Below, piece after piece: positions 46,090 to 59,629 of a stretch of 64,000 bases of DNA (position 1 is its first letter; each line of letters begins with the position of its first letter). Made by a program: the position numbers and the translations under genes. The stretch is from positions 51,280 through 115,279 of the forward strand of contig PTEX01000498.1 in NCBI GenBank assembly GCA_003342815.1. The letters are read 5' to 3'. The DNA comes from Eudromia elegans. Taxonomy: Eukaryota; Chordata; Aves; Tinamiformes; Tinamidae. The notes below the pieces were generated by a model. That model searched no databases and was not told where the DNA came from. It worked only from the letters and a program-made list of their open reading frames with translations.

Positions 46090-49000
46090 TGATGTGAAGT
46101 CCACATCATAAAAAGAGTGCAAATGCAAGAGAAAACAATGTTGTGTTGACCAAAGGAATGTCCGGCCTTTCTTTTCTTTACACTAGAGTAGCTGGGACTA
46201 AAACAGCTTTCTTTTCTGGAAGACTTGTGTGCACATTCTCTCTCAGTATTGTATATTATATGTCACAGTATGAGAGAATTGTACAAGTAGGTTACATTTA
46301 ATGAGAAAAAGTACTTTTTTTAATCTAAAGATAGCAGAAGCTAGGATGTCACCGAAAATAGTCCTTCTGATCACAATGGCTGCTTTTACATTGATTTTGG
46401 ACAATGCATTGAAAAAGTAACACCCACCTTACCTCCATCATTAGGAAAACTTCACTAAAATAACCTCAATAGCACATGCTTAAAGGTTCTGGCCTTCAAT
46501 CAAAAAGTATAGCTGAAAGTTGCCAAAGTAAAAATGTTGCTGTTCTGCCCATTATTAAGATGAGTAATCTCTGAACATATCTGTACAAGATAAAGGGTCC
46601 TATTCAGTATGTAATCCTGGTATTCTCTCATGAAAGTTAAGATAATTGTGCAGCTTGCTTTGCCCAGATCTGGATGTGTCCTATAGGCTGTACCATTGTG
46701 TATCACTCCTTTATATTTTCTGGCTGTCAGACAAAGAAAATAATTGCATAGAGCTGTAGACACATGACTACCCAGTCAATGAATTGGAGAGGGCGGATGT
46801 TTCTGGTTTTTATGAAGACTAGAATTCTGGAGGAAAGTGAGAGAAGAAAATAATTGTCATTTTATTTGATTTATTTCCCTTTTCAGTACATGTGAAAAAT
46901 ATTTGTTCTGTTTTTCTTTGCCTCCTTTACAGTCTCCTATTTACATTATTTTTTTTCTGAAAACATAATACAGATTATGTCTCATTATTAATCCTGCTAT
47001 GCTACTGATGTGGTATGAAGCAAACACATTCAGGGTGCAGACGACCTCATATAATATTCAACATTCATTCCCCTCTGGCCAAGAGGTTGCCATTAAAATC
47101 CAGGTATCCATCTGTTGCCCCATCTCTCAACAGCTCCCCTCACAATAAGCACACAAGGTGTAAAGGGAAGACTATGGCAAGTCAGTTATTATTCCTCACT
47201 CTCATGTCTGAAATAGCTTTACATTGCAGTTTCTAGGATTAAGGACAGTTCCCTTCAGGTTACTGGCCTTTAAAACAGGGACAGGGCTGCACTGCAAGCA
47301 GCTACAGGACATATTTCCTTTTTTTTATTAGTTAATATTTTGTTCTTAGCTTTATTCTTTAAAGCATTTCCAGCTCCTGTGTTCAAAATACACATACATG
47401 CACACACACACACACCCCCAACAAAAGCCAATGTAATTTATTCAACACTGTCTGCTATGCTCTGCAGGCAACCCAGAAAAGGTGCATCTCAGAAGGAAGA
47501 GCTGCCTCATTTATCTCAATGTGAAATTGTTGCAAAGCAGCTTAAGTATCAGAAGTTAAAGATACATCTGCACAAAGAGACTGATAGTTGAAGCCAGTGA
47601 CAATCCACATAGGGAATATTATGAGAAATATTGGATTACAAAACACTTTGTTACATGAAACAATTTCACAACTATTATAGATAATCTCACAGAACTTTAA
47701 TAATAGTGTAAAACCACCCCTGTTACAGTCATGCAGTAGGACTGCACAAGCACTGACTGGCAAAGGGTAACCACACAGGTGATGATAGTCCAATATCACA
47801 GATTTGGGGTAATTTCTCACTGATGCAGCCCAGATTCCATATGTTTAACTTCTTTGCCTCAAGCACACAAAGAAAGCAGGTTCCTTCTCTCCAATCTGCA
47901 GCTGCACCTGCTGATGGGTTTCCTCTAAGGCCTTTGGAAGAATGATCTCAAACGTGGTCTGTCACAGTTTGTGATCTCTGGTCTAGGTCACCAAATCAGG
48001 TATTTATCCATCTTGCCTTGATTTTATCTATCAGCAACAGCTTCTGTCAGCACATGCCTTTCTACCATTAACTTCTACTTATCACCTGAAAAGCCTACAA
48101 TCAGTTTGGGTTTTTATACCAATCACCTTACAGCTTGTTTAATTTCTTTTGTATATAACCATCAACTTAAAACTCAAAAATTTCCTTCCATTTCCCTTCT
48201 ATTTTACTTTCTGTACACTGGTACAATCTGCACACTGTCTGACATCAGGCATCAAGGAAAGACCATGTAGATGCATCCATAGGAATTAACTCAGATGCTC
48301 CCCGGTGACAATTGATATGTCACTCTCTCATTTGATCAAGAGCAAGAGACAGAACTACAGATGAGCTTAGCAAGCTATGAAGTTCTAATTGATGTCTCTC
48401 TTCACATTGTAGGCACTAAGCATTGGGCTAACACACAAGGAAGATATTTTCCCTGAAATTTACCTTCTGCTTGAGAGCAGAGGTGCAAAGTTTTAGGAGA
48501 GCTCTCAGTGTTTTCCAAAACCTACGTCACTTTCCTCATGGACATAATAATATTAAAATGCACACAAATGCGCCTCTCCTCTTGACTGTGAAATGCCTTG
48601 AAAATGAAAATATAGAAGCTATTATTCATCTTATTACCTCCCACATCTGCTTTTTTTCATTTTTTGTCAGAGGGAAGAGACTTTCTACTACAACAGAAAA
48701 GAACAAAGCTCAACACTTAAAGCCAGTTCAAGAAGTTCATATGATTTTTGTCTCATCTAGAGTAAACCATCCAGCTGCATTCATAATACTATAAAGACCT
48801 AAATTAAGCTGACATTGCTGGCACTTCTCTCTGCTGTTTTGCAGTTCTGCTCACATATTCATCTCTGCTGGAGTTTCAATGACATGACATTTCTGTGCAA
48901 GATCAGTAATGGTGCCTGCACAGATGTCTGTGTACAAGCAAAATTCAGCTCCATTCAGCTCTCAGATAGCACTCTACAAAGCTACATGAATTTAAATCAA

Positions 49001-52000
49001 AGAGCTCTTCTAGGTGAGAAGCATATATGAAACAACATGATGACAGAGAAAAAGATTCTTTAGGGCACTAGGTGGGGGGTGGCTGCTAACTGGGAATATT
49101 CTTGGGTGGCACAATTAACTCTTTTCAGACATAAACCTACAAGAAAAAGGATTTTAATAGCTTAAAAGATGTGAGGATGGTTTCTCAGTAGACATAAAGG
49201 TCAGATACCAACAGACACAATAATAAACATACTTTAATAGATAAAAAAATGAGTATAAACTACAACTGGCAGCTCTCTGTAGGCTGCCCCTTTAAAGCTT
49301 TGTCTAGGAAAAGCTGGGTTTATTTGGCTTTGACCACCCCGTTAGTTTCCAAGAGAGATGTGTTTTCAGACTGATTTGGACCTCTCAGATAAGTAAATGG
49401 AGGAGGAGGATCAGCATTGTACTGTACAGTATAAAACCAGTTTCAGATTGGAGAGGAATATGGGATATAAAAGAAATTATGAGTTTAAGTTAATGGTGAG
49501 TAAGTTTACTGGAAATGATGGAGTCTGGAACAACGTGGATGGGGCAGTGTGACACTGTCAGCAGAGGTCTTTTCTGTCTTTTCAGGTCCTATCTCCCAGT
49601 CATCTGCCTCACATGTTCTGATGCATTCCTGCAGTCTTGAAGGTAAATAGCTAGGTCCTTTCTACACAAAACCTGACTGTTGCTCTGGGGTCTGGTGACT
49701 CCTGAGACCTCTCTTGGAGGCAGCATAGGAAATACCAAGCAGTTTAGGTCCATCCACACCGCACAATACTGCAGCGCTACCCCAGGAAGCCTTGTTTCCT
49801 CAGATGCCTGCACAGCCTTTCCACATAGAGCACACACTGACAGTGCTACACTGCACTTGGGAGGTTTGACAGCACAATCACTATCTCCATGTTCTTTGAG
49901 ATGAAAAGCATGACATTCTGATAACTATTTCTTAGAATCACACAGCTGACTTTTGGGACTCAGATGAGACTTGAGTCAAGCATTACACACTATGAGAACA
50001 GCCAATTCTGCCTGCAGAAAACTAGCTCATGGAATGTGGTTTAAAGCTACTCTGCATCCCCTGGCTTGCAGAATAGGAATAATCCATTGGAATATATGTT
50101 TAACAGAATGGTCATCACTTCTAAAGACATGATACAAAAATTTTTCCGAAGTCAACATTAGCAGCAAACATTTCAAGATAAGATCACTCCCAACCTGAAT
50201 TATTCCAGCATCCTAAGAATATATTTGAACATAATTGCAACATAAGAACAAACATGATATATATTATAGACTACAGAAAAGATACAGGACGAAAAGATAT
50301 GTGTCAGATACTATTTTTATCCCATTGCAAGTCACTGTTTTATGAGAAGGAATATCAAAAGAAGGAGAAAGCATTATGTATACAGAGGAGGTAAAATGAA
50401 AATAAGTCATGAAACCCTTCCCAAGCTTTCTCTTCCAAGGGATAAAACTGAATTCTGCAACCTCCAAAAGCAGGGACAAAAGCCAAAAGTCATATGTTCT
50501 CACCAAAAGAGGAGAAGAGGTCATGTCAAAACAGTGGCAAAGACTCTTGCCTTCTGCATGTTCTAGTCAAGGGAAAGAGCTAGGGAAAGGAGGACACGAT
50601 GGCTCTAATTAGAAAGACTCTCTGTCCTTGCTCTCAAAAGCCCCTGCACAAGCTTTGACCCTTGCCCAGTAACAACAACAGCTCTGCAGCTGCTGCAGCT
50701 CTTCCAGCCTCAGCCATTCTAGATTCTATATTTCAGTATCTCACAAGTCACAGGTGATAAAAGCACTCAGCGGACTGCTAAAAAGAGAGAGGAAAGAAAA
50801 AATAGGACTTTCACAAGGGTAAAATCCATCTTATTACCTCAAGTTTATAAATCTGAAAGGGATAGGAAGGCATTCTGGAAACTGCAGGCTGCACAAAAGG
50901 ATGAACAAATATATTTGTCACTGAATAAAAAAAAATAAAATCCAAAGCAGGCAAAACAAATTGTTATGTAGTTCAAGTATACAACTTTGCAATCTTCCTC
51001 AGGAAAACTAAGCTATCAAATATGCCTCTTTGGATTACTTTTGTCATTCAATTTCCAGTAAAGTCCAAGGCCAGAAACCCTCCTGTGCTGAAACCGTTGC
51101 TGAGAGCCTCAAGCTGTGATATAAAGTGAATTGTCTGTCTCCCAAATACCCCATAAATTCTTCTAGTATTTAACCTGAGACATGTGATGATCTGATTCTG
51201 TCTGAAATCACCTCTCTCCTTTTCTCTCCTCTCCTTATGCCGAGTATATCATCTCATTCTAAACCAACAGAAATTTCTTTTTTTCCATTTACTATTCACA
51301 GAAAAAAAGTAGTTAACCGCTTAATAAAAAATCCAGTATATTCATTTGTCTTTTTTTTTGAATTACCAATTGCATAATTTATTTTAGAGTTCAGAGAGTA
51401 ACTTTATTTATAGTTAGTGTTCTAAACCTTCAAAAATGCCTCTTCAAAGTATCTAATTCTTTAAGTTCAAAAAGCCTTCAATAGTCAACAATGAGGCATC
51501 AGTTAAAGTGTCAGAAGTTTAAAGTGTCACAAGTTTGTCTTACATATGGACACATAATTATGTGCCTATACGTTTCTGCTTAAGAGGAAACATCAGTGAA
51601 GGACTCACGTTCTGTTTTATTATATAAAAATCCCGTTATCACTCTCCCTGGACACAAATCCAGAAAAGACAGAGCTTCACTACCCTGAAGGATGCTTTGT
51701 ATCTGCGCTGTCAGTGAAATAAACAGGTTTAAGATCTATACTCTCAGCAGGGTGCACACCTGCCTGATGCCTCAGGAAATTCAGGAGATAGACCACATAC
51801 AGTGTAGACACACACAAAGATATTGATATTTCCACTGGGCAGATTGAGATCCAACAGCGGATACATGAAGAAGAACAACTGGTGCTAAGAGCCAGCAATC
51901 ACACTTACTTCTCAGTGGGCACTTGCTTTAGAGTAGCACCCTTTAGAGTAGTGGAGTCTGGTCCTGGGAATGGAAGGTCTATTAGCAGTTGGAGTGCAGT

Positions 52001-53280
52001 TGGGGCAATGTTGGAGCACATCTTGTGGTCCATTTCCACTCGAAAGAAATGAAGTTAGTTCACTTCAAGACTACTCCGCTGTGTGAATCAAAAGACAGGA
52101 AAAGGGGATAACACAGTTTTCTTCAAAAGCTCTCCTCAGGCACAGACTAAACCCCAAATGTGGATGCTGAAGAACAACATGTACTCTTCACTTACAGCTA
52201 TGTCTTTACCTACTTGGTGACTCACTCTGTAATTTATGCATGTATTAGATGAAATCACTGCCACACAGCTGTAAAAATTAAAAGCCAGAACTGTGAATTC
52301 ACTTCCACACAGCTACTTGGATGTGGAGTCAAAATCTCATTTTAAACTGGCATGGGTGAGGACCAGACTCACTGCTGTCTGCTGCATTAGGCATAGAGAG
52401 CTTGTGAAAATCACTCTCCCTGACACCTAGAACAATGTCCTACTCTTTGGATTGTTCTCTCCAGATATATGGGCCTTACATTACCATGCTAATTAGAAAA
52501 TTTCCACCTATTCTGTCTGATGTAATTTCAAAACAGAACAAAGTATCAGTATTATCAGTGTAGAGAACACTACTTGCCTCGAGCAGGAGCAGCGTTATTC
52601 TCATTTCACTAAGACTGTCTACCAAGGTGAGTATTCCTCAGACAATAATAAATTATTAAAAAAACAATACTTAATGATCCAAAAAGCAAAACCTCCAAAA
52701 TCCAGAAAATAATATGCTATATTCATAACATTAAAAAAAGTAAAAAAAAGTTTGGAGTGTGGTTTCCTATTTTATAAACATGGAATTTTGTGAGCCAACC
52801 CTATTTAAAAATTGATGTCAGTTAGAAGAATGAAATTAAGTATAATATACACCAGAGTATGATATATTTTATTTTGAGTCAAAGGAAATAATTGGCGGGA
52901 AGGGTTCTACACCAGACAAAAATGTGCTGCTTCAGCTACAAGGTCTCCACATTGCTTTCAGTAGGTTTCCAGATCATCTTTTTATCACATCATTCTCTGC
53001 TCCTTGACAACACAGGCTGAACTTACACCATAGATGTAAAGTGAGTGCAATAATCTATGCCCCAGGCTTCAGAAATGCAGTTCACCTTAAGACTTTTTTT
53101 TTCCCCCCAAAATAGTGAGTAGATATTTAGTATTAAAATCTAAGCACAATTTTTTTTGGTTGTTAGGCACTTTCAATTAGATGAAAAAGTACTGCTGAAA
53201 CATCAACACCTGAAGAACACCAGGCATAAATTTCTCTTGATTCCTCTATTATTCCTCTGTAAGAACATGATGTTGTGAAG
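46090..53280. other. Unannotated stretch
   Basis: About 7 kb with no recognised gene or transposon. It holds an (AC)n run at 47401-47415 and a 16-bp tandem duplication (TTAAAGTGTCAGAAGT, TTAAAGTGTCACAAGT) at about 51503-51534. The area 49560-49900 is somewhat GC-richer with an 82-codon minus-strand frame, unrecognised. Confidence 0.3.
47401..47415 (+). repeat. (AC)7 microsatellite
   Basis: A short CA run continuing into CCCCC. Confidence 0.85.
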
Positions 53281-53320
53281 AAAAAAAAAAAATATATATA
53301 TATATATATATAAAATATAT
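53281..53320. repeat. A-run plus (TA)n microsatellite
   Basis: Twelve A, then about ten TA units, then AAATATAT. An easily melted AT tract. Confidence 0.93.
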
Positions 53321-53324
53321 TATT

Positions 53325-56300
53325 CTGTGTTGGTCAGCATTTGCTCAGTGTGTGTCCAGAAAGTGGAAAATTCATGTTCAGCATGACCTTACTGTAAAAT
53401 TCTACATTTTTACATTCCCAAAAGGAGAAAATAATAGCACACAGACATTAATATCTGCCAAGAAACACTGCAACCCCACAGTTTTGCTGCTGAAACTGCA
53501 GTCACCCTTGTCCTCTTCTCTTGCTTATAGGAGTTTTATGACTTTATTTATGCCAAGTTTCATTTCTCTTATCTTTGTTGACTTTAGTACTCAAGTATCT
53601 TCTTTAAGAGTAAAAAATTAATCAGTATAAGAAAAGCTTTCAGAATATGGTTATTCTACTACAGATTCTCAGAGGAGAAATGTTATTTCCAAAACATGAC
53701 CACTACAAGTTCAAAATAGTCTGAGAAATTCCCATCTATGTGCACTGTATTTACATATTTAACCTATGTTTTCTATATGGCAGACACTCTTATTTTTTTC
53801 AACGTAAGATTTTCACTGGAAATTTCCATTTTATAAATAAGGAAGTACTTCACTGAGAAGTATTTCTGAAAGGCCAGTCAGGATTCCAATTTAGCTTATG
53901 GTAGATAGCAGGGATAAAGAACTAGTTTTAAGGCAAGCCAAAAGCCATTAAGAGTTCTTAAACACAAAGAAGCCGTCTCTGGCTGAGGAAGTCTCTGAAT
54001 TGCAGATTACTGAAAACTCAGAAATACACCAAAGCAGCATCACTATGTGTACTCTGTTTCTGCGCTTTTCCTTTGGCAACTGCTATTGACTGCTGTTGGA
54101 GTTAGTATATTGGCTACGCTTATGTCCAGTATGCTTATGTTCAGGGAACAAGTCTTTCAGCCAAGAGATAAAATAATTAGGTTCAGAAGCCTGACTTGAG
54201 TAAGTATCTGGCCTGCCTCTGATCTCGTCTAGTATACTGGGATTGTTTTTTCCTTTTTTTTTTTTCCAAAAAATAGCTCACCAAAAAGGAAAAAAAAAAA
54301 AATCATAGAAATGTAATGAAAAAATACTTGCCTCCAATTTTTGTTAAGATAGAAATATGCTAAAGAGACTGGACCTGGTAAAATCCTATTAAAACCTTTA
54401 GCCAAAGTGTGAAGTCTTTTTTCCTGATAGCCATCATTTTCATACTGCAAAACAATTAGATTTTATCAGGATAAGTAGCATAATTTATCCAGGCAAGAGC
54501 AAAACAGGCCAATACTAAAAAATTATAATCAATACATTATACTTTCACTCATGAGGGAAGACGTCATTCAGCAAGGGAAACGGTATTGGAAATTTATGGA
54601 AGTTTTAAATCTCTCTGCAACAAGAGTTCAAAGTTGATAATGTGCGCAAACTTTAGAAATTTTTCTGAGATGGTCAATTAAAACATATATGCAAAAGAGT
54701 ATCAATATACAGGGAATGAAGGCTCTTATGTTAAGTAAATTTCTTCTGCCTGTCAGCAATACTTAATGTTGTAACTACTTTCAGAGCTTGAAATTATTCA
54801 GGGAATAGTTAAATAATGCAATGTATCAAATCCATTTTAAAATGAACTGCATTCTCAATTTCCCAGACCCTGCAAATTATTCTCAGCTGTAATTTATAAT
54901 AGGCAAATGTTAATTTACCTAACCCGTATTTTATGAATATGTATTGACTAATTGTAAGTCCATGGTTCAGGACAAATAAATAGGTGATTTATATTCAGGC
55001 AAGTCATACAATCAATTTTCAATCTACTGCTTCAAATACAGTATCAGGATGTGACAGGTTTATTTGCATTGACATGAGATGTCATAGTTTTGTGAACTGC
55101 AAAATGTAAATCTCAAGCATTATTCAATAGCCACTAGTGGATTATGCCCAGCAATAATATCCACAGCAACACCTCAGAATGTCAATGGCCTGTCTGCTGC
55201 TACTTAATGACAGATCGAACAAAAGTCTAATCTAAGCAGGCCAGTCTTCACTTAGGTATCAGTCACGACGGCAATTTCATTTCCCATGGTGACTCCTAAC
55301 ACTTCCTCTCCTGACCTACCCAGAGAAGAAGGAGCACTTCTGCCACTGTGTAATGGAAGAAAAGGATGTTATCATGCCCTCTGTGTGCTTGAACTTGGCC
55401 TTTCAGACCACAGTCTTTGTTAAGAGCAGTTAATCAAGCTTTCAGACTGAGGCACAAGGTCTGTCCTGCCTCTTTTTGAGTGCTGTGGTTCATCTTAAAA
55501 AAGACTTGCTGTGTCAGGATCCTCATTGCTAACAGGACACTAAAATCGTTGGCTCCCTTGTGTACTCTCTTCACTATCATTAATGTCTGTTTGTTTTTCA
55601 ATTAATTTGAGCATGCTTAATTAACTCTCCAAATAAATATTTTGAAATATCCCTAATGTTCTTTTTATCCAGATATCTTGGGTTTTGCTTCCTGTCTCCA
55701 AAATAGCATTGCCACACTGAGAAAAACAGCCCAAGATGATCCTCTGGTTTGATCCTCTGAATTGTGGCCTGAGTTTGCATTCCTTCAGCTTGACAATAGG
55801 CAACTTTCATCGTGCTAAAAATAAATATTAGTAAGATTTGACAGGAATTATTTCTGTCTGATTATTAATTTTAGGAGGTTTTTTTCTTCCTATTTTTTTA
55901 CAGTTTCATAAAGAAAATCAAATTTTCTTAAGCGTAGAAAAGGAAACAGATCACTTTTCAAGGTATGGCAATTGTTTAAAAACAGACTCCTAGTGCTCTT
56001 GTGAGTGTGCCAGGGTATTTTAAATGCCCTCTAGGTGGTTCTCCAGGTTATAACTTATAGAAAGACACTCTGTCATATCTGCCAGCACCATATATATGTC
56101 CCATGTATCTCAGGAGCAAAAACTTATAATGATTCACAAGAAAAAACAGAATTCTGAAGTCTATGGAACTCATGGGACAGATAGAGCTGAGCAGAAACCG
56201 CTAAATTTAGCCAATACTATAAGCAGTTCATTCAGCCACAGTAGGAAAGATATCTCACATGACCATTATTCTGATTTACTCAATAAGTATTTTCTCACTA

Positions 56301-57170
56301 GCAGCTTTAGAGCTACCTAATGATGTTGTTATACCTGCAAGAACACCTGTTAAAGAAGGGTGAGTACAACGAAAGTGATGAGGTGTTGGAATGAGATGAG
56401 GAAGATACATTCATTAGAGACACAAGAAGGAAGCTGGCTTTATTGCATGTGAAGAGCAGGTTGGGGAGGCTTGTTAAAAGTTATGTAGTCTCCTGAAAGA
56501 ATTACTTAACAAAACAGGAAAAAGTTTGGTGTGGTGGAAAACACTGACAATTACACAATCCTTTAATTGTATCTATATTAACCAAGATGCAAACTTAACC
56601 AAGATGCAAAGATTAAATTACAATTTTAATCGGTACTAAAAAAAGACTAATAAAAAAAAAAAAGGCTTCCTATTTCATTTGTTGTGACAGTGTAGGGTTC
56701 AGTTAACAGTTTGAATGGAGTCTGCAGGCTGGAGTTAATGATTCCCATTAGCATTTCAGATGGGCTCCCATGTAAATAGCAGCTCTTCAGTGTAGTGTAG
56801 ACACAGACAAAAAGGAAGTTAAATTCTTGAACATCTTTATAGGATCCTACATTACATCATCCAACAGGTAGTCAACAGCACAGGAATCGAGTGGCACCAG
56901 TTTTTGGTAATCACTCTATAATCTAATTAATTGAGACAAATTATCCAAAGCAATCTGGTACTGAGGAAATCGTGTATGTTTAAAGAACAGATTCTGAGAG
57001 AAAAATGGGGGGTGAAGCTGAAGACAGAACAGAAAGACCCTGTCTGTCTTTGAAAGATTTATTTGAAAGGTCTATCTCACTCACTGAAAAGGCTTCATTT
57101 CATGGTTTCAGGAATTATTATTATTTGACATCACAAGCACTCTGTGAATACAGAACTTAATGCCAAACAG
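53325..57170. other. Unannotated AT-rich stretch
   Basis: No gene or transposon is recognised. The segment at about 54860-55200 is repeat-free and contains an octamer-like ATTTGCAT and homeobox-like CTAATTG, compatible with conserved noncoding DNA but unproven. A 17-bp tandem duplication (TTAACCAAGATGCAAA twice) lies at about 56578-56610. Confidence 0.25.
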
Positions 57171-57173
57171 TTG

Positions 57174-58405
57174 AATCATAGAATCATAGAATCATTAAGG
57201 TTGGAAGGGACCTCTAGAGGTCATCTAGTCCAACCCCCCGGAAATACACAGGGTCACTTAGAGCACGTGGCACAGGGTGGTATCCAAGCGGGTTTTGAAG
57301 ATCTCCAGAGAAGGAGACTCCACAGCCTCTCTGGGCAGCCTGTTCCAGTGCTCTGTCACCCTCACTGGTAAGAAATTCTTCCTTAAACTCCTGTGGAGTT
57401 TTTGGTGCTTCAGTTTGTGGTCGTTTCCTCTAGTCCTATCTCTGGACACCACTGAAAAGAAGCCAGTCCCCTCCTCCTCACTCCCTTTCTTGAGACATCT
57501 ATATACATTAATCAGGTCCCCTCTCAGTTTTCTCTTCTCCAGGCTGAAGAGGCCCAGCTTTCTCAGCCTTTGCTCATAGGGCAGATGTTCCAGACCCCTA
57601 ATCATCTTTGTGGCCCTGCGCTGGACTCTCTCTAGCAGCTCCACATCCCTCCTGCACTGTGGAGCCCAGAACTGCACACAGTACTCGAGGTGCGGCCTCA
57701 CCAGGGCTGAGTAGAGGGGCAGAATCACCTCCCTCAACCTGCTGGAGACACTCTGATTAATGCACCCCAGGATCCCATTGGCCTTCTTGGCCACGAGGGC
57801 ACACTGCTGCCTCATGGTCAACTTGTCGTCCACCATGACGCCCAGGTCCCTCTCTGCGGGGCTGCTCTCCAGGAGGTCGGTCCTCAGCCTGTAGGCATGT
57901 CTAGGGTTATTCCTCCCCAGGTGCAGGACTCTGCACTTTCCCTTGCTGAATCTCATAAGGTTTCTCACTGCCCAGTTGTCCAGTCTGTCCAGGTCCCTCT
58001 GGATGGCAGCGTAGCCCTCAGGGCTATCAGCTACTCCTCCCAGTTTGGTATCATCAGCAAACTTGCTGAGAGAGCACTCCATCCCTTCATCCAGGTTGTT
58101 AATGAATAAGTTCAACAGGTCTGGACTGAGGACTGACCCCTGGGGGGACAGTGCTAACCACTGGCCTCCAATCAGACTCTGCATCACTGATCACCACCCC
58201 CTGAGCCTTGCCATCAAGCCAGTTCTTAATCCATCTCACCGTCCACTCATGTATCCCACACTTCTGGAGCTTTCCTAGGAGGATGTTGTGAAGGATGGTG
58301 TCAAAAACCTTGCTGAAGTCAAGATAGATGACATCCACTGCTCTGCCTTCATCTATCCATCCAGTCACTCCATCATAGATCAGCTCCAAAACAGAACAAG
58401 CTTCA
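57174..58405 (-). mobile_element. CR1 LINE, 5'-truncated, relatively young
   Basis: The longest transposon in the window, about 1.2 kb. Read on the minus strand it covers part of the reverse-transcriptase domain, the C-terminal end of ORF2 and the short 3' UTR, ending in ATTCTATG-type 8-bp repeats (three at 57174-57197). The 3' region (57198-57370) agrees with the copy at 63837-64000 at roughly nine of ten positions by eye, so the two belong to one subfamily or close relatives. The 5' border, near 58405, falls within the RT domain. The endonuclease and ORF1 are absent, so the copy cannot move by itself. Confidence 0.95.
57258..58389 (-). pseudogene. CR1 ORF2 reverse-transcriptase fragment with one frameshift
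   Basis: In an intact CR1, ORF2 encodes an endonuclease plus reverse transcriptase for target-primed retrotransposition. Here two minus-strand frames overlap. The upstream one (58389-58099) holds the first catalytic-aspartate motif, YLDFSKVFD, with that Asp codon at 58318-58320. The downstream one (58187-57258, 309 codons from its first ATG) has PQGSVL at residues 15-20, the FADD active-site box at residues 43-46 (58050-58061), the [19 protein letters not shown] block, and the C-terminal [16 protein letters not shown], ending at a stop at 57258. The frame change maps to a run of six G on the plus strand at 58142-58147. No in-frame stop is otherwise seen, so decay is slight, or the indel is a sequencing error. 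Confidence 0.9.
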
Positions 58406-58409
58406 AACC

Positions 58410-58808
58410 ATGGTAGCTTGTCACAGGGCTAGGACACATTCAACTTTGCTTCTTAAATTTCCCATTGTCACCAGGCAGCTAAGAGCTGTCTCCTGGCCCA
58501 GGTGAGCAAAACGTCTGGGATGGTAGGCTGTGAGCACTACTATGGCCACAGTCAATCACCAGGTGCCACGGGAAGATCAGCCAATGAGAATCAAGTATCT
58601 AGTAGCTGATGAGTCCAGTGTTGCTATAGTAAAAGATGGCAAAGAGGCCACCAGAGGAAGTTCATGGTGAGCCATGGGGCTGTGATAACTGCACTGGTCT
58701 CTGGCTTCCTCCCAGGTCTTGCCACAGGTCTCCCCCCACTGTGAGAAAGGGAGGTGTGATCATCCATTAGCATTAAACATACCTAGACTAAAATCGTCTA
58801 GTGTCTTA
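58410..58808. other. Unannotated segment between two CR1 copies
   Basis: About 400 bases, GC-richer than average, with CCAATGAG at 58575 but no coding frame or recognised repeat. It could be unique DNA or an unrecognised element. Confidence 0.3.
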
Positions 58809-58811
58809 GAA

Positions 58812-59160
58812 TCAAAAAATCTTAGAATGGTTCAGGTTGGAAGGGACCTCTAGACATCAAGTTCAACCCCCCTGCTCAAGCAAGGACACCTAGAGCATGA
58901 GGCACAGGGTGGTGCCTCCCAGGCAGGTTTGGAAGATCTACGGAGAAGGGGACTACACAATCTCTCTGGGCAGCCTCTTCCAGGGCTCTGCCACCCTCAC
59001 AGGAAAGTTCTTCCTCACATGGAGATGGAACTTTCTGGGTTCAGTTTGTACCCATTATTCTTTTGCTATCACTGGCCATCACCAAGAAGAGTTTTGCCCC
59101 CTCCTCCCTACATTCATCCATCTGCATATTGATAAGATCTCCTCTCAGTCTTCTAAGTCT
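58812..59160 (-). mobile_element. CR1 LINE 3' fragment
   Basis: Antisense CR1. Decayed terminal repeats (AATCTTAGAATGG) are followed by TTCAGGTTGGAAGGGACCTC, AAGTTCAACCCCCCTGCTCA, CCTAGAGCATGAGGCACAGG, GGGCAGCCTCTTCCAGGGCT and TTGATAAGATCTCCTCTCAG. The 5' break is near 59160, where the expected CTTCTCCAGGCTGAA gives way to unrelated sequence. More diverged than the copies at 57.2 and 63.8 kb. Confidence 0.92.
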
Positions 59161-59164
59161 TCCA

Positions 59165-59540
59165 GTGTCTGTATCTCCACATGGTCTTTTTGGTCCCCAG
59201 CCATGAAACCCATGCTGCAGGTGTTGAAGATAATACATTCTGCCTGTTATATAGAACTGCTTGCAAATATCTGAATATATTGGCATTAACTGAGGTAGAG
59301 CAACGTACTGATCAACTGAGTTGTATATGCCACGTGATTTATGGATGCACAAACATCACTTTCAATTCAGACAATGTAATCAGAAGTCAATGAGATCCTC
59401 GAGTTTTCCGGCCTAGCAGGAGGCTTTTAGTGCTTCCCAGAGCTTGACAAGACACCGCATTTGATGTCCAAGCACTGACAAAGACTTTTACCTTAAGCTT
59501 CAGCTCTTTTGTATGTGCTTTCCACAAATTTTCTAGTAAA
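59165..59540. other. Unannotated segment
   Basis: No gene or repeat is recognised. Confidence 0.35.
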
Positions 59541-59544
59541 TGAA

Positions 59545-59625
59545 TATATGTGTAAAATACCAAGCCATCTGCTGGTATAATTCCACTGGCTTTCATGGAA
59601 TTACTTTGGGAGAGAATTTGGCCAG
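59545..59625 (-). repeat. Ancient amniote repeat fragment with inverted core
   Basis: GTGTAAAATACCAAGC, GCTGGTATAATTCCACTGGC, TTTCATGGAATTACTTTGGG and AGAGAATTTGGCC match a motif I recall as common in amniote genomes (TGGTGTAATTCCACTGACTTCAATGGAATTACT..GAGAATTTGGCC). A perfect 8-bp inverted repeat, TAATTCCA (59578-59585) and TGGAATTA (59596-59603), lies at its centre, as in that family. I cannot name the family. Confidence 0.55.
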
Positions 59626-59629
59626 CAAA

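Noticed and set aside
57277-57579. Forward frames within the 57-kb CR1
   Set aside because: They lie opposite the real CR1 ORF2 frame.
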